Positions 1 through 10,991 of a stretch of 64,000 nt of DNA are shown piece after piece. The notes beneath the pieces were generated by a model. It did not search any database. It was not told the origin of the DNA and saw nothing but the letters and a program-made list of their open reading frames with translations. Origin of the DNA: Tetradesmus obliquus (lineage: Eukaryota > Chlorophyta > Chlorophyceae > Sphaeropleales > Scenedesmaceae). The position numbers and the translations under genes are program-made. Positions within the stretch are counted from its first letter, which is position 1. Each line of letters starts with the position of its first letter. The DNA lies in contig CP126197.1 of the NCBI GenBank assembly GCA_030272155.1, positions 5,076,001 through 5,140,000 of the forward strand. Direction: 5' to 3'.

Positions 1-194
1 CAAAGAAACAACAGGTGGCACATCATCGGCGAAATCAGGCAATATTGCCTAGCACGGGGGATGCATGTGCCTCTCTGCCATGTATGACCGCTGAGCTGCT
101 AAGAGGTCACAGCTGCAGGCTGAGTGCTGCACGCGCAGCGCATTGACTTGCAGAGAGGCAAGCGTACTGTACAGCAGATGTGGCACTAATGTAC

Positions 195-3100
195 CTGCAG
201 AAGCTGAGGTCCTGTTCAGACAAACTGATCCTGGGCCAGTTCCAGTTCATGTAGGCAGCAATGGCAGCCTCGGCCGCTGCTGTCGCAGCAAACGCAGCAC
301 AGCTGCCGCAGCTCTTCTGATCCTGCAAAGCCCGAACGACATGTGTATGCATGTTCAGGATGTTCATCCAGATGGTGGACAGACGCATGCATGCACACTG
401 TGGCAACAGGTGATGGGCAACTGCGTGTCAACGCGTAGTAGGATAGGAATGAGTTCTCACGATAGAACTCTCAGGCCCATCCCAGGCATGTCCTTGTCCT
501 TCTCTAATTTACGCGTGGAAGAGCATAGGCTCAAGCAGGCTTGCCTGCTTCTGATGCGTAGGACTTGAAACTTGTAACTATGGGCAACTGCATGCATGCA
601 CAACAGTTTGGTGGCTACACCGGCAAATTGGAATCCTGCTTGCCAAAAGTGACATACGTGCCTCTGCTGGTGAGTGTGTGCAGCACAACACTATGCTTAG
701 ATTCATTGCAAATTTGCTGTTAGAGCAAACCGCTGAGCTCCTAGCTTGTGTTACAAGATGTCAAGACTGGCGTTGTTTGTACGGCCCTACCCCGTGCCAA
801 AAGTATCACCTGTGCTGGGCGTACAAGCCGATTCCCTCCAGGTGTGTCAGCTGTTGAGTTTGAGTTGTAACTGTCAGGTAAAATCATCAACCACAGTCCC
901 TCGATGCAGTCTGGCTCATTGACGTCGTCACGGCCGCATGCCCTCTGGGCCAGCTCTTTGACACTGAGGGGCGAACCCAGGTTGGGGTTCGGATTGCGGG
1001 TGGTGCACCTTGGTCCCGGTTTTGTGCAGTTCCTGGGGTTCCGCACCCTGTCCTCATCTTCAAGCTCAAGGCCGGTGCTAAACCTGCACGTTGCACATTA
1101 AGCAGCTGAGCATCAGACGCTGATGGACCATGGCGCAGTACAGCTGGGCATTGCCGGAGCACCTGTTCATATTCATGCTCTAGATGTGGGTCTTCTCTCT
1201 GTAAGGCCCCTTTGGGCTGCAATGGCTGCTGCTAGATAAGACATGGCAGCAAAGCTGTGTTGGTATGAGCCAGCAGCAGCACACATCTGCTGCATGCAAC
1301 AGGCTGAAGGGTTGGCTAGCATTTGACACTGCAGGGCATGTCCAGAACGCGCGCCTACAGCCATCAGAGCCCTCACTGATTGTAACACTATCCTCGTGTG
1401 CAGTGCCAGCTCACCGAGGTACACAAGTCAGGTTGCCGCCAACAGTCACTGCTTTGAAATTTGTGTTGCACTTCACACCACACAGGTAACCCCCTGCTGT
1501 TTCAGGTTCACATGTTGGTGTCCCGTAAGTGTATGTGGGGCACTTGACGCATGCAGGCCCGCATGCATCCAAAGTAGTGCAGGGGGGCACCTCTGCAGCC
1601 ACAGCAGGTTGGTTGCAAGGTCAGACACTGTCACCAGAACTGTTCAACAGGATTAAGCATGTAGGTCAGTAAATTCACAGCATGCACAGCAATCAGAAGT
1701 TGCAGAAGCTGACACTGCAGCACATCAGCCTTGTTTTCAGCATGTACAAGTCAAGTTACTGCAAGTTTTAGACTCTAAAGATGTGACATGCCGCTATGCC
1801 GCTGCACTATGCTGCATCTGCCAGCAGCCATTCTAAAGGGAGTCTGCAACACAGCACACATCACACACACTGTGCCGAGTACAAGCAGCGCTGCCATTAC
1901 AACGCACCGTACACAAACCAGACACGGGGCAGGGTGGCGCCGCCGTAGCCGTCAGCGCTGCCACACGCCTTTGCAGCGTCATCAGCACATGGCGCGTAGC
2001 AGCCCAGGGAGCCATTGATGGTGAAATTAAGCACAGGCGCAACCAGCGGCTCTGCATCGAAGGTGTAGCCATACCCTGTGCCGTTCATGGGTGGCAGCAG
2101 ATACCCTGAGTTGGATGTAGCTCTCTGCACATTGAATAATTCAATAAATGCACTACTACTGCTTAGCTGCACAACTGTACGGCTCTGTGCGCACGTGCAA
2201 CGCATCACCTGTATGCGCTGCGGTGAACTTACAATCTGTTCGGTGCGATCAAAGCACTTGCATCAGGCAACGCAGACAACTGACAGGCGGCACTGACTGA
2301 TGAGAGCAGGAAAGCCTGCCGCTCCATCCCGCCAGCACTGGTGCAGTGCTGGGCGTAACTGCGCAGGCATTGCTGTTGGGGTCAGCTTACCGCTGGTAGC
2401 TGTAACAGACCGCGCCACAGCAAAATATTTTGCCTTCCTCAAGGCAGCTGTGGCTTTTGCTTGAGCATAGGCCGCACCTCCCGCACCCTCAACAGGCACC
2501 TGCAGGCAGCAGGACGTGGCCATTGAATGTCCAAACTTGACCAACTCATATGAGAATGCATTGAAAACCCTATCTTATACTTAGTCCGCACAACAACTGC
2601 ATCCAGTGCATATGACTACACATGACATGCCAGACCAAAGGCAGTCGTCACTGAAACACATGTCGCTGGCAGCGAATATTGTAGCATGGAGCTGACAACA
2701 TCGCATCACGCGGCGCCAGCTGGTGCGGCAAACGCTGCATTCAAGTCATAAACTTACGCGGCCTGGCAAGGCTGTTTCGTCTGTCAGGCAGCCGAGGGGG
2801 GTGGGCCCGCCAGGGGGCACCAGCTGGTAGATGCCTATGGACTGCAGCAGCAGCAGCAGCCGCAGCACCAGCAGCAGAGCAGCAGCAGAGCAGCAGCAGC
2901 AGCAGGTGAACTACTGCGTACACAACAGACACATACATGCACATGGCTACAGCGCAGAACGCCGCGGCAAGCGTCTCTATCTGGGCGGGAGGACCGTGTG
3001 ACACTGATGCTGATGACAAAAGGCATGGCCAGGTGCTACACAGCAGTCAAACCAGCCTGCACTCGACCGCGGCCTCGGCCGAGGCTTCCTACACTTACTT

Positions 3101-3824
3101 CAGAGATGCTGCCATCAGCGCATGCTGAATCTTGAACGCTGCCCACACTTGTTGCAAGGAGCAGGCGTGTGCCGCCATAGCACTGCCCACTGCTCACACC
3201 AAACAGCGGCTTCACAGGCGTGGCGGCTGCTGCAAGGGCCTGGCACTCCCCAATTGTGACATTCGAGATGCCTGCTGGATTGAGCGCTGTTGAAAGTGCA
3301 CGGTAGTCAGTGTTGTAGAAGCAGCCGAGATACTTCAAAGCTGCACGTAGCACAAGTGACAGCAGGCGGAGGGTTGGCTGTCTGCACGCCTGCGCAGCGC
3401 TGGGTCAATGAGCAGCTTCACGGCGTGGCTCAAGCACGGCGCGGCAGCTCTGAAGTGGCTTTGACGTCTAAACAGCAGCAGCGTTGTGTGCACACATGCA
3501 GCTGCAGTGACGCAGAGCAGAGGAGAAGAACATTGCTGACGATGCTTGCAGCACTACAGCAGTTCGCCGCTGTCGATGTTTGGATGGCTTAAGATGGGCA
3601 GCTGTCTGATCCTTGCAGCAGCTACCCGCTGCAGATGAGGCAGCTGACTCACTTTGCGGCGTGGCAGCAGTAGCAAATACGCCTGCAAGCAACAGCACCC
3701 ATGCAGCCCCGAGCAATGCTGCTGTTGTCGCGCCTGCCGTTTGGACAGCAGCAAACAAGAACTGCTGGTGATGAGTGGATAAGGATGAATGTGCGACAGA
3801 ATGGATGCACCTGTGCAACAGCAT
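195..3824 (-). CDS. WSC-like / papain-like cysteine protease fusion, 3' end beyond left edge
   Basis: Exons (minus strand): 3824-3653, 3340-3099, 2841-2758, 2499-2391, 2105-1908, 1592-1415, 1083-810, 322-195; the phases agree at every junction (461 codons plus 2 nt so far) and the gene continues past base 1. Residues about 36-56 form a hydrophobic segment (signal peptide or anchor). Next come Cys-rich stretches resembling WSC modules: YLGCFYNTDYRAL, FGVSSGQCYGG, LGCLTDETALPG and, later, CADDAAKACG. A sushi-like Cys segment follows (CGVKCNTNF). Exon 8 has the papain-family active-site signature DQKSCGSCAAFA and then LSEQDLSFC; Gln and catalytic Cys are present, but the Trp normally following the Cys is Ala. 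The His and Asn of the catalytic set would lie off the window. Probably a secreted or wall-attached peptidase C1A homologue; WSC modules are known to bind carbohydrate. The start codon is uncertain because in-frame ATGs also occur further upstream, as far as 4043. Confidence 0.62.
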
Positions 3825-5148
3825 CCTGTGTTTTGCTATTTGGAAGTCCCCTTCTGGCTTAGCCCAGTGGACAATACACTCATGTGGCCATGCGTGGTGT
3901 ACTGCAGCAGCATACTGGCTCCAAGTCCTGCCACCAACAGTGACGCCGATGGACAGTTTCAGCGAGCACATTACCTTATAAACGAATGCGTTCTGCGCCT
4001 CCGTACTTGGCTTAATGACATGGAGGCTGAATGGACGCTGCAACCATGCCCTGATGCGCTGATGTGCAGCCAGCCATCATGCCATAATATCTCATAGGCA
4101 CTAAAAGCTCACCGGTTGTGGCCATAATTCAACGTATTATCACGAAATGCAGAATTGCATGGCGGCAAGGGCGTAGCGTGCTCAGTCGGCGCAGAGGAGT
4201 TTGCTCCAACACTACAGGACAACTGCGGAGCACAAGGTGCTTTTCGTGCAACGGATATAGCTCAGCCGAACGTAACGCATGGAACGCACGGAAACAGGCT
4301 ATGCTCTGTGTGACCTGGACGCACAATCCCGGTGTGTAGTGCTACAACGCGTGTGCTGGTTTTACTGTCCGAGCATCCGCAGCGTTTCTCACGACCCTCC
4401 AAAACAACGTGTAGCGCCCATTCCGTCTTGGTTTGAAACGACGCCCGTGCGGTGCCAGCTATTGTGATGCAAGTGACACAAGCACTTGTGTCACCTGGCA
4501 AGCACAGCAGCAGCAGATTAACACGTCGGCTGTCCTCGAGCATATGCAGACTCAGCATACGTTGCTTAACATCAAGCATGATTTGTCTCCCTCACACTCT
4601 ACCTTTGCTGCTGCCCACAGCAAAGTGTAATCTCACTGACAACAGCATAGCAACATACTGACACATTGACCCTCGTGTTGGCTACCTGGCTTTGCAGCTC
4701 TAGTCTTTGTAGAGCTGCAGGCAGCGGGCACAGTCGGTGGCAGCTGTAACGCCAGTGCCACCAGGTCAAACATTGACCGCAATAGCCTATTAGACCTATT
4801 AGGTCTCTTGGGAGTGGTGCTGTCAAGTTGCTGTCACGTTGCTGTCAAGTTGTCACGCACCCGACGTGCAGCGCAGGCATCGCTTGCAGAGAAACTGCAA
4901 GTGTTGTACACTGTATACGTTTGTTACCTTGACTGACCGCTTCATCTGCTCAGTCGCGTCTGCAGCCAGCTTCAATCCGAGGTTCGCCGCACCATCACAA
5001 GCATCATCACACCGCCTTAGCAATGAAACATGTAATAAGTAGCGATAGATGCGCTTCTGGCATCAGCGATGTGCGGCCGGCTAGTCGGGGGAGCTTCAGC
5101 AGGGAGCAAGCAGTAACACTCATACGTCGTGCACAACTGTCCGGTGGC
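3825..5148. other. Divergent intergenic region between the protease and the first ECM gene
   Basis: About 1.3 kb separates two genes that point away from each other, so both promoters should lie here. I see no convincing coding sequence; the open frames are short and lack splice-consistent partners. Part of the right end (about 5020-5148) is probably the 5' UTR of the plus-strand gene. No individual promoter element could be assigned with confidence. Confidence 0.4.
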
Positions 5149-5231
5149 ATGGGCACACAAAAGGGCTTCACGGCCCTGATCTTGGTTGCAGCGCTTGCTG
5201 GAGCACTGCTGGACGGTAGGGAATTTCAACT

Positions 5232-5284
<53 letters not shown>

Positions 5285-7681
5285 GCATGATCAGCACATT
5301 GTCGCACTAACGCATGCATAGCTTACAGCACTGCTGGATGTTTACACCATATTCTGCATATGTCATGTAACAGTGGTGTACCTACACTCAGGTCATGCTG
5401 CTGTTTCAAAGCGTCACGGGCACCCTGCACACAGCTGCTGTCAACACTGCATCCCCTCTTCTGCCATGCTGCACCAAGCTGCATCACCACTGCGCCGACC
5501 TGCTGTTCCTGATCCATGCACCAGGCCCTAGCGCTGTCAGCGCCCAGGGGCTGTGCCTGCCTGGTGCCCTCTCCTACATAGGCTGCCACATCGACAGGCA
5601 GGGCTACCTGGCAGATGTCTCCTACTACAGCAGCAGCGCAGAGGAGCAGCTGGCAGTGTGCGGCTCCAGCACACAGCAGCTGTCAGCAGCACAGCTCACT
5701 GCTCTGGTTAGGTCTGTGGGCGAGGTGATAATAAGCCTGCAAGTCTGCGGTGATGCAGCTGGTGTGCGGGGCTTGGTGTTCGAAACAAGTCTTTCCCAAA
5801 CATACTCCTGTGGGCAGACATCTGGCAGCTGCAGCAGGCTGGCAGGCGACGGCGCAGCAGCGCTGACAGGGTTTAGTGCGGTGTGTGGTTCAGTGGGGAC
5901 CTCGCTGAGGGTTCAGGGCATAAACTCTCCCTGCTGGAACAGGATGTTTGAGCAGCCCACGTCACCATCCAGTGAGTAGTTGGAACTGCCACGAACCAAC
6001 AGTAGTGGCCACGAACCAACAGTATGTACGGCATGCACAACCCAGCAGTGGCAGCGTATGTCGATGGGCAGGCAATCCTGCCAGCAGTTGCAGTGCAGAG
6101 AAGCAGCAGCTGCAGCAGCGCCATGCATGTACCTGCAACAAAGCTGCAGAGCACGTGATGGCGCTGAAGACGAGCACCTTCGCTCCTGGCAGCTGCCCCA
6201 TGCTGACCAACTGCAACTGCACACCACCTCTCCCTGCAGGCTGCGCGCCCGGCTTCGGCACCCCTGGTGGCGGCCACCCCTGCCGTCAGTGCGGGGCGGG
6301 CGAGTGGGGCCCTGGGGGCGGCCAGCCCTGCATGGCCTGCCCAGCAGGCACGCTGTCGCTGCAGCCGGGAGCGGCAGGCTGCAGTGAGTGGCAGCGCACA
6401 AGTGCAGCAGCATTGCGGTGGCTGCACTGACGTGACTGAGGGCAGCGCCGCAGGCGCATCAAGTCGTGCAGTTGCAGTGCTATGCTGTCTGCTGGCTGTT
6501 TGCAGTCTCCTCCGTTTGTCTAGACTGTTGCTGAGTTGCAAGGCAGGCAGCAGCAGCCATGGACTTGATGCAAAGATCTCATATACCTCTGAGGAGCTTC
6601 ACCTGAAGTTGCTTTGCACGGCTGCGCTGCTGCTGCTGCTGCTGCCGCTGCAGCCTGCCTGCCCGGCTTTGGCGCTGTGTCCTTCACCAAGGGCGAGTGC
6701 AAGCGCTGCCAGCCTGGCTCCTTCTCACCGGGAGGCAGCACGGCCCCCTGCAGCGCCTGCCCCCCTGGCATGACCAGCGTGCTGGGCGCGGTGTCGGCAG
6801 CGTTTTGCGTGTGCAAAGCAGGTGTGCGGTGTGGTTGCAGCACTGACCGGACAGTGCCTTCCCAACTAACTTGCAACTGTGCGCAAGTGAAGGCATGTAG
6901 CAGCTGTTGTACTGCATGTGCTGCTGGGCACGCACCTCTTGCTTTGTCCTGCTGCGCTGCCTGTGTGTACAAGTGATGGGATGTGGGGTGATCTCCAACG
7001 CTTGTTACTACTTCTACTGCAGTGTTTGCCTGTAGGTCTGCATGCTGTTCCGTGATGTTCGTGCTCTGACAATGTGCTTGCAGGCACAGGGTGGGACAGC
7101 AGCCAGTGTGCTGAGTGCCCAGCCGGCTCATACAGCGCAGGAGCAGAGGCTCCAATTCGCGCACCAGGCAGCACTCGCGCTGAATACCCGCAATGCACAG
7201 ACGACGTAGCAACATGCAGTGCAGCTGGCTTCACAGCGCTCACGCGCAGCATGTTTGCAGCGGTTACAAGAGCAGCGCTGTCGGCGCCTGCTGGATGCAT
7301 TCCGTGCGGGGATGGCTTCTTCACAAACGGCACCGGCGCTACCAGCAGAGACGCGTGTGGTGAGTTGCTGCTGCTGCTGCTTGTTGTTATGGGGGATGCC
7401 AGCTGCTCCGGCAATAATACGGAATCATCTCGATGAGATCCAGCAGCTGAGCAGTTGCTGAGGCAAGCAGTGACAGAGGAGCAGTGTGCTGACCAGTGCT
7501 GCTGCGCTTCATCATGGCATGTAAGCATTAGCGGCGCACAGCTATTGCGCAAACTGCGGGCAAAGCTCGTCACTGCAACTGCTTACTGTTTGCGCTGCCA
7601 CACATGGGTTGCGGCGGGTCGCCCCATTGAAGCTGCTGCTGCTGCTGCTGGTGCTGCTGCTGCTGCTGTTGCTGTTGCTGC

Positions 7682-7713
<32 letters not shown>

Positions 7714-8416
7714 TTGCTGCAATGCTGCTGCAGTCAAAATGACTGCTACCCCGCCGCCCCCGCCGCCGCCGCCTCCTTCGCCGCCGCCTGCGCCTCCTCC
7801 ACCTCCCCCACCGCCCTCGCCTCCCCCTGCACCCCCACCTCCCCTCAGGTAAGGCGCATTGCAGTGCTGCACGATAAGCTGCTGCTGCTGTTGCTGCTGT
7901 TTGGACCGCAGCATGTTGCGCCCTGAGCGTCTAGTTGTGTATGCGTAGGTGTTCGGCTTGTGTGTACTGTCGAGCGTGATTATGAAGCGCCATGGACACC
8001 GGAATTCAGCCTCAAACAGCGACGGCACCACACCTGCTGAGCAGCACAACACCTGTGGCAGACGTAAGCAGATTGCACCTGCTAGACATGCAATGCAAGC
8101 CTCCCTTCTTCTTGCTCACTCTCCAATTCTGGTCTCAGACCTTGTGTTCAACCTGTTGTGGCTCATACCATCCAAGATGGTGCCAAGGACCCACATGTAA
8201 CTATCCTCTCTCAATGCAAGCCTCTTGAGTGCCACAGCTGCAGCTCATCATGTGCATTGCGAGCTGGTTGCCACATTGCATCGCAGCTTCCAGGCAGCTC
8301 GGCAGGCCAGCAGGTGCAGCTTATGTCGTGTTTGCGCTGCTCCTCACCGGCACGGATGTCTGCAGTCACCACTGATGCATCACCTGAGTATGGATGACAA
8401 GCATGCTGCTAACCAC

Positions 8417-8451
<35 letters not shown>

Positions 8452-8916
8452 AGGCCTCCGCCGCCGCCCAACCCCTCGCCTCCTCCTCCCGTCCCCTCAC
8501 CGCCGCCGCAGCCACCAGCGCCGCGCTCCCCGCCGCCGCCACCACCCCCGCCGCCGCCGCGTCCGCCGCCGCCGCCGCCACCACCACCAGTGCTGCCACC
8601 CCTGCCAGTCGCGGACAACGGCTGCCTGATATGCACCCCGCAAGACATCCGTGAAGACATAACCAATTCCTGCATCCCGCCGGTCGACGCCAACGACATT
8701 GTGTCGATTGATTTATTGTGCGACTGTGGTCCCAGTAACGATTGCGATGATCCCACCATCACATACACATCCCCTGTGCCAGGACTCATCACCACCAACA
8801 GTCAGGGTCCCTTTATAAGGTGTGACGTGGCACTGAAGCAGACCGAGTTTGTCATTGTTGCTACTGGCGCACAGCCTTGTGCCACTCCGCTGCAGGTGCC
8901 CATCAAGGGCTATTAA
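5149..8916 (+). CDS. Secreted Cys-rich, Pro-rich extracellular matrix protein, copy 1
   Basis: Seven exons: 5149-5215, 5525-5971, 6240-6383, 6654-6821, 7084-7359, 7734-7848, 8454-8916; 1680 nt, 559 aa. Residues 1-22 are a signal peptide (MGTQKGFTALILVAALAGA). Residues 23-171 form a Cys-rich head whose second half (GVRGLVFET, LTGF, CGSVGTSLRVQG) recalls jacalin-like beta-prism folds; this is inference. Residues 172-367 hold Cys repeats of ephrin-receptor/GCC2_GCC3 type (PCRQCGAGEWGPGGGQPC, CSACPPGMTS). Residues about 373-449 are an SPPPP/PPPP shaft, a likely arabinosylated hydroxyproline-rich rod as in pherophorins. About 110 residues follow with paired Cys, ending VPIKGY. Introns 1 to 5 are all phase 1, so exons 2 to 5 are exchangeable modules. 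The start was chosen because the paralogue at 10992 has the same GGTGGCATG context and the same 67-nt first exon. Likely a cell wall or ECM glycoprotein. Confidence 0.85.
5233..5283 (+). repeat. (CAG)17 just inside intron 1
   Basis: Seventeen uninterrupted CAG units begin 18 nt after the intron 1 donor (5216). The paralogous gene has a shorter, interrupted CAG tract at the same place (11066-11101), so the tract predates the gene duplication and has changed length since. Confidence 0.95.
7630..7733 (+). repeat. CTG-rich tract forming the acceptor of exon 6
   Basis: An imperfect (CTG/GTTGCTG)n array runs directly into the acceptor CTGCAG|TC of the polyproline exon. The paralogue has (CTG)n in the corresponding place at about 13824-13870. 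It occupies the position of a normal polypyrimidine tract. Confidence 0.85.
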
Positions 8917-9279
8917 AACCCCGGGTGTGCGGTTTTGGCTCGACTGCTGATGATGTTTCTGACTAGGATAGTGGCTTGTGCTCAGAGTGTTCTGCGCACG
9001 GCATTGATTGCTGCTGATACACGTTGTATTGCGTTATCTGTGCGTGCATGCGCGCGCCAACGAAAACGGCGGCCGCTGGGTTGGCCTGCCACTGCTTATT
9101 ATGGCCATGGCTGCGCAGTTGATTGCAAGCGATCAAACGTTCATTATGTCAATGGGTTAGATTGCGATGCCACCTCATGACTTGATCAGTCTTGAGGATA
9201 TCTATGATTGAAAAAAAAGCACTCTGCTCCCCTATGACAGCTTTGTTCCTTGTTTGGCTGCATATGTGGCTACACCAGC
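8917..9279. other. 3' flank of ECM gene copy 1
   Basis: The probable 3' UTR follows the TAA at 8914-8916. The first bases (AAAACCCCGGGTGTGCGG) resemble the flank of copy 2. I see no TGTAA-type polyadenylation signal and no gene here. Confidence 0.4.
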
Positions 9280-10131
9280 GCACAATGGAGTATTACTTCA
9301 GGGTACAGCGTATGCCTGTATCTAGATTGCCTAAGCAGGTTGTTTCTGCAGAATGGAGGGCCCAGGGCGGTGCTACGCTGCTAACCGGCTGGCAAAAGTA
9401 TGTACACAGCCTTTTGTGCAAAAATGGTGTCAATTTTGCAGTTGCGTCCGGGTCGGCTAAGGAGTGCAAGAATCACATCAGGCGGCAGGTGGCATCCATC
9501 TACGCTGATGTGGCGGCTGATGCTGCCAACAAGAAATCGACTTTTGGTACTTACGTCACTCACGTGCATAAAACTCATGTTGATTCTATGCGTTTCAAGG
9601 CACCTAGGCCAATAATATGTTCAGGTTGTCCTTCACGTGGTATCGAGCTCCTGATGCGAGTTCGTCTGCGCTGCTTGTGTGTGCGCACGTACAAGCAAAT
9701 ATGGTGGCCGTCGGGCCAATCCTACCACTGTCTGTCCTGCATGCGGTTCTGCTACTGAGACTTTGTCCCACCCTGCTTTGGAGTGTCCTGATACCGCTGA
9801 TTTGAGGGAATCTATGTACGCAGAGCTGCGAAGGCTGCCAGGTTGCGCTGAAAAACTGCGCACTTTATTGGCCGTGACTGACCCCTCTGCCATGGTGTTG
9901 CGTTTTGTTTCTGACGATGTTTGGGGTGGATCTGGTGTTTGCAGGTTGGCTGCTCGGCTGATTGCTGACTACCTTGTTCTTGCCTGAAATCACAGGATTG
10001 TCTGCAAGCCGGATAATGAAATAGTGCTCCCTCACCTTCCCCCTTCGCCTGTTCATTCAGCCGCTCCTGTGGGGCGCGGGGTCGATGGCGACGTTGCTAT
10101 GGCTTAAATGGTAACATGAGGATGATGATGA
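9280..10131 (+). mobile_element. Decayed non-LTR retrotransposon (LINE) C-terminal fragment
   Basis: The sequence reads in three successive frames. 9280-9600 contains RVQRMPVSRLPKQVV and WQKYVHSLLCKNG. 9614-9680 contains FRLSFTWYRAPDASSSALL. 9680-9987 contains CPACGSATETLSHPALECP and ends at a stop. The Cys-x2-Cys...His...Cys motif is typical of the zinc-knuckle tail after a LINE reverse transcriptase; the catalytic reverse transcriptase itself is absent, so the copy is 5'-truncated. Two frameshifts (about 9605 and 9680) show it is dead. The fragment ends near a short GATGATGATGATG run at 10120-10131, which could be the simple-repeat tail of such elements. It separates the two ECM paralogues. 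Confidence 0.7.
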
Positions 10132-10140
10132 TGTTTGGCT

Positions 10141-10288
10141 TGGAGTGCTGTGCCACCTCAGCAGTGTCAGGCATTGTGTTTGCAGAGCTGAGCACCCGGC
10201 CATGTTGCGCTGGAAAACTGCGCAGTCCATCAACCATAACGGACACATTTGTTATGGTGCTGCATGGCACACCCGATGTCAATCAGTG
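10141..10288 (+). mobile_element. Second, more diverged copy of the same LINE tail
   Basis: The frame LECCATSAV...AELSTRPCCAGKLR...TDTFVMVLH aligns with LECPDTADL...AELRRLPGCAEKLR...TDPSAMVLR of the neighbouring element (9780-9905). It starts ten bases after the GATGATG run and stops at TGA 10286-10288. It is too short to have function and probably reflects a second insertion or a local duplication followed by decay. Confidence 0.6.
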
Positions 10289-10991
10289 AGTCTAATATAT
10301 TCTCTGCACCCGATGTGAATCAGTGATTCAAATCAGAAAGTCCTGATGACGCACGAGGTGAACTGTTGTTTAGTGCTACGTGGAATGTTGACTGTCTTGT
10401 AGGTAGGAGTTTGGGCGAACTCGCTGAGTACAGATCTCCGCAGCAGCCTGAGCTGACCATGGTGTGTTGCATGACATTGTGCCAACAGCCTGCGCGTGGC
10501 TTGCCCTCATTCAGATGCAATCACCGCCCGCAGGCTCGATTTGGAGCATACAAGGGTGTAACACAACGATAAACGGATTCAATTATGCCATTCGAGGCTT
10601 GAATAGTTCTGAGAGCAGACGCAAATGGTGGCAGCTGTTAGGACAGCGTCACCGGGCATTTAGGTACGACGTTTGCTCGCCATGCCTTGCAGTGCAGGCA
10701 CCACCTCTCAAAAATCGTGCACCATTATGTTATATAAGGCTGGTTGATTACGTCGCAGCGACTCTCATGCCCTAGTCACTCGCGTATACGGGCAGCTTCA
10801 CGCAGTGTTCCGTGGCACCATTCAAGTGATGCTTACACCGCCATCCACTTGCCTATGCTATGGTAAAACTGCCTGATACGGGTTTCGCACCGGTGGAGTA
10901 GTGAGCAGCTGCTGGCTGACCGGAGGAGCTGCAACAAGGAGCAGTAACCCCCCATGCGGACTGCACTAAATCCAACAGTTCTGCCGGTGGC
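10289..10991. other. Upstream region of ECM gene copy 2, with a possible LINE endonuclease fragment
   Basis: A near-perfect 20-bp direct repeat (CACCCGATGTSAATCAGTGA) occurs at about 10267 and 10309. The frame at 10360-10465 reads LLFSATWNVDCLVGRSLGEL, which resembles the TWNVRGL start of LINE apurinic endonuclease domains but is too short to be sure. The right end should hold the promoter and 5' UTR of the gene at 10992; no element could be assigned. Confidence 0.35.

Noticed and set aside
1173..1424. Extra exon between exons 6 and 7 of the protease gene
   Set aside because: The frame has no splice sites that keep phase; joining 1415 directly to 1083 restores a clean open frame.
7609..7926. 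Poly-Leu membrane-like proteins in several places
   Set aside because: Poly-Leu frames are CTG repeats read in the Leu frame, inside introns; they are not transmembrane proteins.
9192..9758. Intact gene at the LINE locus
   Set aside because: The frame is open, but similarity to the LINE tail jumps to two other frames, so the element is broken.
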